From positions 1 through 64,000 of the forward strand of contig CALVEY010000008.1 of the NCBI GenBank assembly GCA_944326705.1: DNA of 64,000 bases. The letters are read 5' to 3'. The translations under genes were made by a program, and so were the position numbers. Every line of letters begins with the position of its first letter. The stretch's first letter is position 1. The notes below the pieces were generated by a model. That model was not told where the DNA came from and did no database searches. It was given only the letters and a program-made list of their open reading frames with translations. The stretch comes from an uncultured Mucispirillum sp. Its GTDB lineage: Bacteria > Chrysiogenota > Deferribacteres > Deferribacterales > Mucispirillaceae. Shown here piece after piece: positions 7,461 to 16,152 of this stretch.

Positions 7461-8774
7461 ATGGCAATGATAGCAGACGAAGTATTAAAAGCTATGAAAT
7501 GTAAAGAGCTTGAAACTAAATATGGTAATGTTAGAAAAGGTTTAAGAATGTCCCTTGTTGCATTTTTAAAAGATAACCCTAACTATGAAAAACTTATAGA
7601 AGGCTTTGTAGGTATTGACCCTGCTGATAAAAAAACAGAATCAAAGCGTAATTTTCTTGATGAACTTGGCGAAATCTCTAAACTTATGGATGATGCCTTT
7701 AACAAGCTGGGAGATGCAGAAGATGGTGCTCTTGCCCATAAACTGACAACAGTATCTGCTATTTATATGGAGCGTATAGGGCAGACATGCTTAGAAGCTA
7801 AAACAAACTATTTTCCAATGCATAAAGAAAAGTTTGCAATGTATGTATCAGAAGACCAGGAAGCAAAAGCTATTGTTCCTAGAACTACATTAAAAACTAT
7901 TAAAAATTATCTTGATAAATGGTTTTTCTTAATGCAGCAGTATTCTGTTAATGCAAAAGCAAAAATTATTTATACTAAACTTAATGATTTTAGAGATAAA
8001 CTGCACCATTTTGAATATGTAATGGGTAAATCAGTTAATAAATTACAGCGCGAATATGTAAAAGAGATTATCCCTTTTATGAAAGATACAAAACTTGCTC
8101 TTTTGCGTATGCGTAAGTTTTTTGAAGCAATAGATGCTTCTGCTTTTGGTAAAATGATAAAAGCCTTAACTGATGTGGCTATGGAAAACGGCACGCGTGT
8201 ATATGTAAAATATAATGCAGTGCTTACAATAGTTGCTGGTAATGTAAGAAAAGGCAGTGTTATACCTGTGCAGACTATTGTTGATAAATATGATAATGTA
8301 ATGTTCCCTATCAGGCAGACAGTGGCAGAGCTTGATACTAAACTTGGGGGCAGTCGTGCAAAAGACCCAGCAAAAGCATTCTGGGATATTGCTTCTCAAA
8401 TTACATCATTTAGAGATGGTATGCACTCTGTTATTGATGAATTTTCAAAAGGTATCAGCCCGTCAGATGAAGATTTTAAATTTTTCACTCATACAGCACA
8501 GGCTGTGCTTATACCATATATGAACCAGACAAAAGGGGAAGTTAACGATACCTTTATTAATGGTGTTAGAAATTTAGATACTTTTTTCTGGAAAATTATG
8601 ACAAAAGCCATAGAAAACTCTCAGGAAAAAGGCGAAAAAATGGATGAAATCGTTGGGCTTGCTGTTAGAGTTACACAAAAAGAGCTTGATAATTTCTTAT
8701 CAGAAAATAAAGAACTTGCAGATGATAATTTAGCAGATGAAATTGAAAATGCTTCAAGCAGTTCTGAAAAATAG
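7461..8774 (+). CDS. Helical protein of unknown function, 437-439 residues
   Basis: Two in-frame ATGs lie at 7455 and 7461. The AGGGG ribosome binding site at 7448-7452 leaves only 2 bases before the first but 8 before the second, so 7461 is preferred. The protein is soluble, with no signal peptide or membrane segment. It appears almost wholly alpha-helical, with an acidic Ser-rich tail (DEIENASSSSEK). It has one cysteine-poor core and no nucleotide-binding or metal motif that I can see. It ends 19 bases before the DUF4910 gene, so it may be the first gene of the accessory island. No family recognised. Confidence 0.6.
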   Translation: MAMIADEVLKAMKCKELETKYGNVRKGLRMSLVAFLKDNPNYEKLIEGFVGIDPADKKTESKRNFLDELGEISKLMDDAFNKLGDAEDGALAHKLTTVSAIYMERIGQTCLEAKTNYFPMHKEKFAMYVSEDQEAKAIVPRTTLKTIKNYLDKWFFLMQQYSVNAKAKIIYTKLNDFRDKLHHFEYVMGKSVNKLQREYVKEIIPFMKDTKLALLRMRKFFEAIDASAFGKMIKALTDVAMENGTRVYVKYNAVLTIVAGNVRKGSVIPVQTIVDKYDNVMFPIRQTVAELDTKLGGSRAKDPAKAFWDIASQITSFRDGMHSVIDEFSKGISPSDEDFKFFTHTAQAVLIPYMNQTKGEVNDTFINGVRNLDTFFWKIMTKAIENSQEKGEKMDEIVGLAVRVTQKELDNFLSENKELADDNLADEIENASSSSEK

Positions 8775-8793
8775 AGTTTTTTGAGCAGTTATT

Positions 8794-10059
8794 TTGAAAG
8801 AATTAATAAAAAAGCATTTATACACATCAAGGTCACCAGTATCAGATGAAAATAATAATCTTGTGCAGGACGTTGCTTCTAAGCTTAATGCTGATATTAT
8901 AAAAAGCAAATGCGGAAGCGAAGTTCTTTCCTGGATTATTCCTTTATACTGGAAAGTTATAAAAGGTCAGTTAAAAGATATATCTGGCAATGTGCTTGTG
9001 GATTTTAAAAACAATCCCCTTCATCTTTGGACAAATTCTACAAGCTTTCAAGGCAGAATAACTAAGCAGGAATTAGAAAACCACATTCTGACAGATAAAA
9101 ACCGTCCAGATTTAATTCCATATCACTATAAATTTGGTTTCAGTACATTACCGCAAAACTGGGGATTTTGTATTTCCTATAATGATTATGTTAAAATGCA
9201 GGATAATGAATATATTGTAGATATTGAAACAGAACTGCATAATGATAATTATATGTTTACAGGCGTAAAGACTATTAAAGGTCAGGAAAATGGCAGCACT
9301 TATCTTTTTGCAGCACACACATGCCACCCAGCTATTGCAGTGGATGGTCTTACAAATGTTATAATGCTTATGGAGCTTTTTCTTGAGCTTGCAAAAAGAA
9401 ATGTAAAAAATACATATAAATTTGTATTCGGCTCAGAATATTATGCAGCAGCTGCATTTTTAAATACATTAAGTGAAAAAGAAGAAAAAAGTATAAAAGG
9501 TGCTTTTTTCTGCGACTTAATAGGGGCAGACACTAAGCCTGCATATTCTTCATCATTTCAAGGCGACAGCCTTATAGACAGTATTACCGCACATATATTT
9601 AAACATAAGGTAAAAGATTATAATGTTTATGGTTACAGACAGTTAATCGGTAATGATGAAATGTTTTATAATGGGCCATATTATAATATACCAACAGTAA
9701 CACTTGGGCAGAATGTGCCAGCATATTATCATTCAAGCGGTGATAATTATGAAAAAATAGATTTTGATATGCTTGAAAAGTATAAAGGGTATATTTTAGA
9801 TATTATAGATATTTTAGAAACAGATTATATACCATTGCTTAAATATAAAGGCCCGCTTTGCTTATCACGATATAATCTTTATATAGACTGCAGAACAAAC
9901 CCAGAAGGATACAGGCACATAGAAGCTGCACAGATATTAGCTGATGGCAATACTTCATGTTTTCAAATAGCAGAAAAAATCGGAGCAGATTATAAGTTTA
10001 TTAAAGATTTTTTTGATGAACTTATAAAAAACAGCTTGATAGATAAAATACATAATTAA
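8794..10059 (+). CDS. DUF4910 aminopeptidase-like protein with C-terminal winged helix
   Basis: A TTG at 8794 is the likely start (421 residues). The protein has the M28-like core of the DUF4910/DUF2172 family: AAHTCHPAIAVDGLTN at residues 173-188, with His175, His178 and Asp184 as likely metal ligands. FGSEYYAAAAF follows near residue 212, HSSGDNYEKID near 311, and a C-terminal winged-helix-like segment occupies the last 60 residues (QILADGNTSCFQIAEKIGADYKF). The C. jejuni homologue of this family, Cj1295, is reported to be needed for di-O-methylglyceric acid decoration of flagellin pseudaminic acid. Ten bases separate it from the next gene. Role in glycan modification is inferred. Confidence 0.75.
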   Translation: MKELIKKHLYTSRSPVSDENNNLVQDVASKLNADIIKSKCGSEVLSWIIPLYWKVIKGQLKDISGNVLVDFKNNPLHLWTNSTSFQGRITKQELENHILTDKNRPDLIPYHYKFGFSTLPQNWGFCISYNDYVKMQDNEYIVDIETELHNDNYMFTGVKTIKGQENGSTYLFAAHTCHPAIAVDGLTNVIMLMELFLELAKRNVKNTYKFVFGSEYYAAAAFLNTLSEKEEKSIKGAFFCDLIGADTKPAYSSSFQGDSLIDSITAHIFKHKVKDYNVYGYRQLIGNDEMFYNGPYYNIPTVTLGQNVPAYYHSSGDNYEKIDFDMLEKYKGYILDIIDILETDYIPLLKYKGPLCLSRYNLYIDCRTNPEGYRHIEAAQILADGNTSCFQIAEKIGADYKFIKDFFDELIKNSLIDKIHN

Positions 10060-10068
10060 TGGAGTAGA

Positions 10069-11256
10069 ATGAATATGAAATGTTTATTTTGCGGAAATGA
10101 AGATTTATCACTTATTAGAAAAACTGAAATTTTTAATAGAGAAATTTTTAAAACTGAATATAAAAAAGATATTCATAAAGAACTTTTAAATATTTATATA
10201 TGTAATCACTGTGGATATGGTTTTTATGATAACCAGTTTGATGAGGAAACTATTGAAGAATATTATAAAAATTTTGAATATACAAATCCATTTGATGGAC
10301 TTTCAATCAGCAGCTGGTTTGATAGAAATTTAAGTGTTATAAAAAATAAATTGAATAAAGATGCGATGATTGTTGAGATAGGCTGTTCTGATGGCTTTTT
10401 TATGAACAAGCTTCAAAGTGCTGGTTATACTAATATTATGGGTATTGAAGCATCAGAACATGCAAAAAAAGGCATTGAAAGAGGCTTTAATATAAAAAAT
10501 ATATTTTTTACAGAAGAAACAATAAAAGAATATTCTTTATTTGAGAAAAGTTCTGTAGATGCATTTGTTTTACTGCATACATTTGAACACTTTTTAAATC
10601 CATTTGTTATTTTTGAAACTATGTGTATGTATCTTAAAGATACAGGATTTATTTTTATAGAAACTCCAAATTTTAGTATTTTTGCTCTAGGTCATATTTC
10701 ATATTTTTCATGGTTTTTTTATGAAAAAATGGCAGAGAAATATAATATGAAAATAGTTGAAGTTATTGATGATAATGAAAATATTACTGTTGTGTTTACA
10801 AAGAAAAACAATAATCAGTATAAAGAATTATCATGCCCATATTCTATAAATCAATTAAAAGAAAGAGTTAAAAATAATATTAATTCTAAGGAGTTATTTT
10901 ATAATAATATTATTGAAGAAATAAAAAATGCTGTTTGTAAGTCAAATAAAGTTTTAATATGGGGAACAAAAATTGTAGCAGCTAATATAGTTTCTGCTAT
11001 TCCTGATATTGAGAACCTTGTTGGTAAAGAGTTGGATGCAATGGGGGGCAAAGTAATTATACCTGTTGACAGCTATAAAAGCCGCAAAGGATATATTTTG
11101 AAAAATATTACGAAACCAACAGTATGTCCAGAAGATATTAAAGACTCATATTATGATACAGTGATTGTTACAACAGAATTTATAAATGAAGTAAAGAAAA
11201 CTATGCATGAATACAATATTACATGTAATAATATTATTCATGCTGTTAATGTTTAA
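10069..11256 (+). CDS. Zinc-binding C-methyltransferase-like SAM enzyme
   Basis: The 395-residue protein has three parts. The first is an N-terminal zinc ribbon (CLFC near residue 4 and CNHC near 45). The second is a class I SAM methyltransferase core (IVEIGCSDGFFMNKL near 103 and AFVLLHTFEHFLNP near 165). The third is a C-terminal Rossmann-like domain (VLIWGTKIVAANIVSAI near 300). This order is that of NDP-sugar C-methyltransferases such as TylCIII, which methylate keto-sugars. A start at 10075 is also possible. It contains a short G6 run at 11043-11048. It converges on the minus-strand AAC(3)-like gene. Confidence 0.75.
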   Translation: MNMKCLFCGNEDLSLIRKTEIFNREIFKTEYKKDIHKELLNIYICNHCGYGFYDNQFDEETIEEYYKNFEYTNPFDGLSISSWFDRNLSVIKNKLNKDAMIVEIGCSDGFFMNKLQSAGYTNIMGIEASEHAKKGIERGFNIKNIFFTEETIKEYSLFEKSSVDAFVLLHTFEHFLNPFVIFETMCMYLKDTGFIFIETPNFSIFALGHISYFSWFFYEKMAEKYNMKIVEVIDDNENITVVFTKKNNNQYKELSCPYSINQLKERVKNNINSKELFYNNIIEEIKNAVCKSNKVLIWGTKIVAANIVSAIPDIENLVGKELDAMGGKVIIPVDSYKSRKGYILKNITKPTVCPEDIKDSYYDTVIVTTEFINEVKKTMHEYNITCNNIIHAVNV

Positions 11257-11269
11257 TTATAAATACATA

Positions 11270-12103
11270 TTATTTCTTTAATACTGGACCATCATTTGGT
11301 ATCTGACCATGAATAAAATTTGGTTTATTAGTTAGGAAAAAATATGGATTTTTATACAGCTGTTCTTTAAAATATGCAAATATATCTGATACTTTTACAA
11401 CATATATTTCAGAGTTTATATATTTATGCCTATTTACAAATTTTTCTTTTAGCCATGTTTTCTCACTCCATGATTTATTAATCTGCCATGAATATTTAAT
11501 ATCATATTCTAAATATCTGACATATCCAATAGAATATTCAAAAATTATTTTTCCATTATCTAATATTGGAACATTGTATATTTTATTATATAAATATGGA
11601 ACTCCTACTTGAAACTCGCATAGATGGCATATAGTAAAAGCAAGGTTATTTCCTATAGATATGAGTTTTGCATTAACTTTATACAGCCTGTCAAATGCTG
11701 AATTTTCTCCATATGCATGTCTGTTTACATATTCGCATATATAATCTGCATTTTTACCAACAGCACATACAGATGTTAATGGATTGCAGCTGCGTTTCGA
11801 ATTTGGTAACGATTGAATAAATTTAGGAAATAGGCCTACTTCTTTAGATATTGGTGATAGTGATATATCAAATGGTATTCCATTTCTTGCATATTCATAA
11901 AAAAAAGCTGGCACACATAATGTTCCTTCATCTCCAATTACTTCCATAATGGCTTCGTAGTACATATTAAGTGTTTCTCTTAATGATAAATGGTTTGTTC
12001 TCCCAATAGATGTTATATCGCTGTGAATGATTAATGTATCTCCACTTTCTATGCTTGATATTTTTAGCATATCTTTTAAGCCCTGTTTTGTAACATACTG
12101 CAT
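11270..12103 (-). CDS. AAC(3)-family N-acetyltransferase-like protein
   Basis: The 277-residue protein matches the aminoglycoside 3-N-acetyltransferase fold: GDTLIIHSDITSIGR near residue 20, EVIGDEGTLCVPAFFYEYARNGIPFD near 55-80, and the region NPLTSVCAVGKNADYIC near 115. In surface-glycan clusters members of this family acetylate or acylate amino sugars and are not resistance genes; C. jejuni has related genes beside Cj1295. It is the only minus-strand gene in the island and is transcribed divergently from the ACP gene from a shared 187-bp region. A resistance function cannot be excluded from sequence but context argues against it. Confidence 0.78.
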   Translation of the reverse strand: MQYVTKQGLKDMLKISSIESGDTLIIHSDITSIGRTNHLSLRETLNMYYEAIMEVIGDEGTLCVPAFFYEYARNGIPFDISLSPISKEVGLFPKFIQSLPNSKRSCNPLTSVCAVGKNADYICEYVNRHAYGENSAFDRLYKVNAKLISIGNNLAFTICHLCEFQVGVPYLYNKIYNVPILDNGKIIFEYSIGYVRYLEYDIKYSWQINKSWSEKTWLKEKFVNRHKYINSEIYVVKVSDIFAYFKEQLYKNPYFFLTNKPNFIHGQIPNDGPVLKK

Positions 12104-12190
12104 ATATCACTCCATTATAATACAGATAATGTAAATAATAAAAAATAACACATATATGTGTTGGTGTTATGAAAATAAATTAGTAATCTA

Positions 12191-12219
12191 AATATAGTAT
12201 AAAATTCAAAATAAGTCAA
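12191..12219 (-). promoter_or_regulatory. Promoter of the AAC(3)-like gene
   Basis: Minus-strand TTGACT (12219-12214), 17-bp spacer, TATATT (12196-12191). Its -35 box faces the -35 of the plus-strand promoter only 10 bp away. Confidence 0.6.
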
Positions 12220-12229
12220 AATAATAAAC

Positions 12230-12258
12230 TTGACTTTTTTTTGTATATGAGTGATAAT
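12230..12258 (+). promoter_or_regulatory. Promoter of the ACP-LuxE-LuxC-radical SAM operon
   Basis: TTGACT (12230-12235), a 17-bp spacer and GATAAT (12253-12258). The -35 box and spacer together contain a run of eight T (12235-12242), so slippage could change the spacer length. The ACP start codon follows at 12291, and no other good promoter is seen before 19 kb. Confidence 0.65.
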
Positions 12259-12290
12259 ATCATTTAATAAAAATAAAACAGGGTAACTAT

Positions 12291-12533
12291 ATGACTAATT
12301 TAGAAAAATATTGTAACATATATAGAAAAGTATTTGAATTAGATAATAATTCAGATGTTACAACTCTCTCATTTCAAGGCATTCCTTTGTGGGATTCTAT
12401 AGGACATATGAACTTAATTGCAGCATTGGAAGAAGCATTTGATGTTCAGTTTGAAATTGATGACATTATTGACCTTAGCTCATTTGAAAAAGGAAAAGAA
12501 ATACTTACAAAGTTTGGTGTTGATTTTAATTAA
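12291..12533 (+). CDS. Dedicated acyl carrier protein
   Basis: An 80-residue acidic protein with the phosphopantetheine attachment site WDSIGHMNLI (Ser36). The WDS-x-GH form is typical of stand-alone carrier proteins in glycan and natural-product clusters and differs from the DSLD motif of fatty-acid AcpP. It is the first gene of an operon that continues with an adenylating enzyme, LuxE and LuxC, so it probably carries the acyl or aminoacyl group they act on. GGGT ribosome binding site upstream. Confidence 0.88.
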   Translation: MTNLEKYCNIYRKVFELDNNSDVTTLSFQGIPLWDSIGHMNLIAALEEAFDVQFEIDDIIDLSSFEKGKEILTKFGVDFN

Positions 12534-12540
12534 TTTTAAT

Positions 12541-13944
12541 ATGATTTATGAAAGGCTGGATAAATACAGGAATAATATTGCTGTTATAGAAAAAAATAAT
12601 AATTTTTATTATAATGATATAATTGAGCATAGCATAAAACTTGGATATTATTTTGGAAGTGATATTTTATGCCTTATTGTTACAGGAAATAATACTGCAA
12701 CTATTATATCCTTACTCTCATTAATTGAAAATAATATTCCAGCACTTCTTGTAAATAAACCAAAAAATATTGCATCACTTATTAGTATAATTAAATCTTA
12801 TAAACCAAGATATATTTTGTTAAACAGTTATGACTGTTTAGATGAGAATATTAAGAATATTACTTGCAGGCAGTTATATTCTTTTTTTGATTATACTCTT
12901 ATAGAAACCATTTATGAAACAGATTATGAAATAAATAAAAGTTTATCAGTTTTATTAACAACATCAGGTTCAACAGGAACAAATAAATATGTAAGATTAT
13001 CAAAAAAAAATATATTTTCTAATGCATCTTCAATTATTGCATATTTAGATATTTTAGAAAAAGACAGAGTTATTACAACACTTCCATTTGGTTATTCTTA
13101 TGGATTGTCAATAATCAATACTCATCTTTTATCAGGTGCATCAATTATTTTATCAGAATATTCTGTTATTCAAAAAGAATTTTGGGATTTGCTCCATGAA
13201 AAAAATGCAACTACTTTTGGTGGTGTTCCATACACTTATGAGATGATGCAAAGGCTAAGGTTTGAAAGAATTAATATTCCAAATATTTCATACATAACTC
13301 AGGCTGGTGGCAGGTTAAATACTAAACTTACATCATATTTTTTAGATGAATGTGCTAAGAAAAATATTAAATTTTTTAAAATGTATGGGCAGACTGAAGC
13401 AACTGCTAGAATATCTTATTTAGAGCCAGAATATTTGTCTGAAAAAACAGACAGCATTGGTAAAGCAATACCAAATGGTGAATTATTTGTAGCAGATGAA
13501 AATAATAACTACCTTGGCAGTAATGAAACAGGTGAACTTATTTATAAAGGCGATAATGTATGTCTTGGTTATGCTGAAAGCTGTTATGATTTATATAAAG
13601 GTGATGAAAATAACGGTATACTGCATACTGGTGATATTGGATATTATGATAAAGATGGCTTTTTCTATATTACAGGCAGAAAAAAACGCTTTTTAAAAGT
13701 TTTTGGTAATAGAATAAATCTTGATGAACTTGAAAATAATTTAAATAACAGCGGCTGTTTATGTGCATGCAGTGGAGTTGACGACAAAATAAAAATATAT
13801 GTTTGTTCTGAAAATATGAAAAATCAAGCAGCATTATTACTAAAAGAAATATTAGATATTCATCCAAGCGGATACAGTATTGAAATTATAAAAGAGATAC
13901 CACGCAATTCAGCAGGGAAAATACAATACAGTTTATTAGGTTGA
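12541..13944 (+). CDS. AMP-dependent acyl- or amino-acid-activating ligase
   Basis: The protein starts at the ATG at 12541, 7 bases after the ACP stop (467 residues). The frame is open further upstream but would overlap the ACP. It is an ANL-superfamily adenylating enzyme: phosphate loop LLTTSGSTGTNKY near residue 140, MYGQTEATARISY near 281, then GDIGYYDKDGFFYITGRKKRF near 365 and the A10 lysine in IPRNSAGKIQY at the C-terminus. It probably activates a carboxylic acid and loads it on the neighbouring ACP. An A9 run at 13002-13010 lies within the gene. Substrate unknown. Confidence 0.85.
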   Translation: MIYERLDKYRNNIAVIEKNNNFYYNDIIEHSIKLGYYFGSDILCLIVTGNNTATIISLLSLIENNIPALLVNKPKNIASLISIIKSYKPRYILLNSYDCLDENIKNITCRQLYSFFDYTLIETIYETDYEINKSLSVLLTTSGSTGTNKYVRLSKKNIFSNASSIIAYLDILEKDRVITTLPFGYSYGLSIINTHLLSGASIILSEYSVIQKEFWDLLHEKNATTFGGVPYTYEMMQRLRFERINIPNISYITQAGGRLNTKLTSYFLDECAKKNIKFFKMYGQTEATARISYLEPEYLSEKTDSIGKAIPNGELFVADENNNYLGSNETGELIYKGDNVCLGYAESCYDLYKGDENNGILHTGDIGYYDKDGFFYITGRKKRFLKVFGNRINLDELENNLNNSGCLCACSGVDDKIKIYVCSENMKNQAALLLKEILDIHPSGYSIEIIKEIPRNSAGKIQYSLLG

Positions 13945-13946
13945 TT

Positions 13947-14993
13947 ATGATTAATAGAGAAGAACTTTTTAAATATAAGCCATTTCAGCTGGATAAAATA
14001 ACAAAAGAAAAAATTTTTGGCAATATTATTACAGAATTATCTCGTTATCATTATGAAAATTGTAATAAATACAAAAAAATATGCGACGCCCTTAATAATA
14101 AAAATCCATTGATTCCAGTAAGACTTTTTAAAGAGTTTGAATTAAAAAGCATAAACAGTGCAAATATTGTAAAAACAATGACATCTTCAGGAACCAGCGG
14201 TCAGAAAGTATCAAAAATATTTCTTGATAAAGAAACAGCAGCAATGCAGACAAAAGTTTTAGCTGCAATAATGTCAGATTTTACAGGCGGTAAAAGAATG
14301 CCTATGCTTATTATTGATACTAAAGCTGTTTTAAAAGACAGGAATATGTTTTCAGCAAGAGGGGCTGGTATACTAGGATTTTCTATGTTTGGAACAGATA
14401 TCACTTATGCTCTTGATGAAAATATGAATCTTGATATAGAAACTGTCCAGAAATTTTATGAAAAGCATAAAGATGAAAATATTTTTATTTTTGGTTTTAC
14501 ATATATGATATGGGAGTTCTTCTATAAAAAGCTGCTGTCATTAAATATTACTTTACCAAAAAATAATGGTTTTATTCTTCATGGCGGCGGCTGGAAAAAG
14601 CTCATACATCAGGCGGTATCAAATGATGAATTTAAGCATGGATTATCTAACACCGCAGGATTTGATAGAGTTTATAATTACTATGGAATGGTTGAACAGA
14701 CTGGCTCTATTTTTATGGAATGTGAGCATGGGCGGTTTCATACATCTATTTATTCCGATATTAATATATTAAATTACAGAGATTTTTCAGTTAATAATAT
14801 TGGCGAAGAAGGATATATTGAGCTTATATCTGTTATTCCAAAAAGTTATCCAGGGCATATATTATTAAGTGAAGATGCAGGTATTCTTCTTGGAGAAGAT
14901 GACTGTCCTTGCGGCAGGCTTGGTAAAACTTTTAAAATAATAGGCCGAATAAAAGAAGCTGAAGTGAGGGGCTGCAGTGATACATTTGAATAA
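13947..14993 (+). CDS. LuxE-type acyl-protein synthetase
   Basis: The ATG at 13947 with AGG six bases upstream is preferred over an in-frame TTG at 13941 (348 residues). It has the LuxE signature: MTSSGTSGQKVSKIFLD near residue 75, a middle region YYGMVEQTGSIFMEC near 250, and a C-terminal CPCGRLGKTFKIIGRIKEAEVRGCSD. The last cysteine (RGCS) fits the acyl-accepting Cys of LuxE. In luminous bacteria LuxE activates fatty acid as acyl-AMP and passes it to LuxC for reduction. No luciferase genes are present here. It overlaps luxC by 17 bases. Confidence 0.85.
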   Translation: MINREELFKYKPFQLDKITKEKIFGNIITELSRYHYENCNKYKKICDALNNKNPLIPVRLFKEFELKSINSANIVKTMTSSGTSGQKVSKIFLDKETAAMQTKVLAAIMSDFTGGKRMPMLIIDTKAVLKDRNMFSARGAGILGFSMFGTDITYALDENMNLDIETVQKFYEKHKDENIFIFGFTYMIWEFFYKKLLSLNITLPKNNGFILHGGGWKKLIHQAVSNDEFKHGLSNTAGFDRVYNYYGMVEQTGSIFMECEHGRFHTSIYSDINILNYRDFSVNNIGEEGYIELISVIPKSYPGHILLSEDAGILLGEDDCPCGRLGKTFKIIGRIKEAEVRGCSDTFE

Positions 14994-16140
14994 TGTTAAA
15001 TATATGGCAGGTGGGGCTGTAACAGTAAGCCCTGCACTTCCATATAATGATACAGCAGTAGAATTTTTAGAATATCTTTCAAAGTCTTTAATGAAATATA
15101 GAGAATATCCTGATATTGTATCTTTTGGCTTTTATATAAGAAAAGCAAATATATTAAAATTAAAGGAAAGCTTTGAAGATAAACGTTATAGAATAGGCAG
15201 AGGTTTAATTTTTCATATAGCACCTTCTAATGTTCCAATTAATTTTGCATACTCATTTATTTTTGGACTATTATCAGGCAATAGTAATATTGTTAAAATT
15301 TCATCAAAAGAATATGAACAGGTAAATATTGTATGCAGTGAAATAAATAAACTTTTTCAAGAAGAAAAATTTAAACATATAAAAGAAACAAATGCTTTTA
15401 TAAGATATTCTAATATTGATGAAATAACATCATATATATCATCTATTTCTGATGGCAGAGTTATATGGGGTGGAGATAAGTCAATTAATCATATCCGTTC
15501 TTTTCCAATTAAGATTAGAGGAGTAGAGGTTGTTTTTGCAGATAGATACTCTGTATGTATATTAAGCAGTGATGCAGTTCTTAATCTAAGCAGCAGCGAT
15601 TTGCAAAAATTATCTGATAAATTTTATAATGATACATATTTATTTGACCAAAATGCCTGTTCATCGCCACAAAGTATTTTTTGGTACGGCAAAAATATAG
15701 AAGAAGCAAAAAATATATTTTGGAGCAGTGTAAAGCATTCTGCAGCAAAATATGATTTAGCTCCAATCAAAGTGGTTGATAAATATACAGATATGCTTAC
15801 AAATATTATTAAATATGATATAAAAAAAGCAGAAATATATGGTAATGAAGTTTACTGCCTTGAACCAGAAGAATATCAGGAAAATCTAAATGGCAGGTTT
15901 GGTTTATTTTATGAATATTCTGTTGAAGAATTAAATGAAATTGCCGATAATATTAGAGATAAGTGCCAGACAATAACATATTTTGGTGTAGATAAAAATG
16001 AGATTATTTCGTCATTGACTGCTAAAAATATATTAGGAGTAGACAGGGTTGTCCCTGTTGGTATGGCTCTTGATATGAATGTTATATGGGACGGATATGA
16101 TATTGTTAAAGAACTTTCACGAGTAATTGATATAATTTAA
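14977..16140 (+). CDS. LuxC-type acyl reductase
   Basis: GTG start at 14977, supported by GAGGGG 5-10 bases upstream and by overlap with luxE (387 residues). The protein is an NADPH-dependent acyl reductase of the LuxC family, related to aldehyde dehydrogenases: GLIFHIAPSNVPINFAYSF near residue 77, SGNSNIVKIS near 100 and the nucleophile in FDQNACSSPQSIFW near 223 (Cys). It would reduce an acyl thioester from LuxE or the ACP to an aldehyde. Tight coupling with luxE, the ligase and the ACP points to one pathway. Confidence 0.86.
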   Translation: MIHLNNVKYMAGGAVTVSPALPYNDTAVEFLEYLSKSLMKYREYPDIVSFGFYIRKANILKLKESFEDKRYRIGRGLIFHIAPSNVPINFAYSFIFGLLSGNSNIVKISSKEYEQVNIVCSEINKLFQEEKFKHIKETNAFIRYSNIDEITSYISSISDGRVIWGGDKSINHIRSFPIKIRGVEVVFADRYSVCILSSDAVLNLSSSDLQKLSDKFYNDTYLFDQNACSSPQSIFWYGKNIEEAKNIFWSSVKHSAAKYDLAPIKVVDKYTDMLTNIIKYDIKKAEIYGNEVYCLEPEEYQENLNGRFGLFYEYSVEELNEIADNIRDKCQTITYFGVDKNEIISSLTAKNILGVDRVVPVGMALDMNVIWDGYDIVKELSRVIDII

Positions 16141-16152
16141 GAGGTAATACTT

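Noticed and set aside
11043-11048. G6 run in the C-methyltransferase gene
   Set aside because: Too short to call a slippage tract; runs of five or six G occur elsewhere in the window.
11270-12103. Aminoglycoside resistance gene
   Set aside because: The protein belongs to the AAC(3) fold family, but its place among ACP, methyltransferase and DUF4910 genes fits acylation of a glycan precursor better.
12418-12540. Upstream extension of the AMP-ligase frame
   Set aside because: It overlaps the ACP gene out of frame and has unlike composition; the ATG at 12541 directly after the ACP stop fits the family start.
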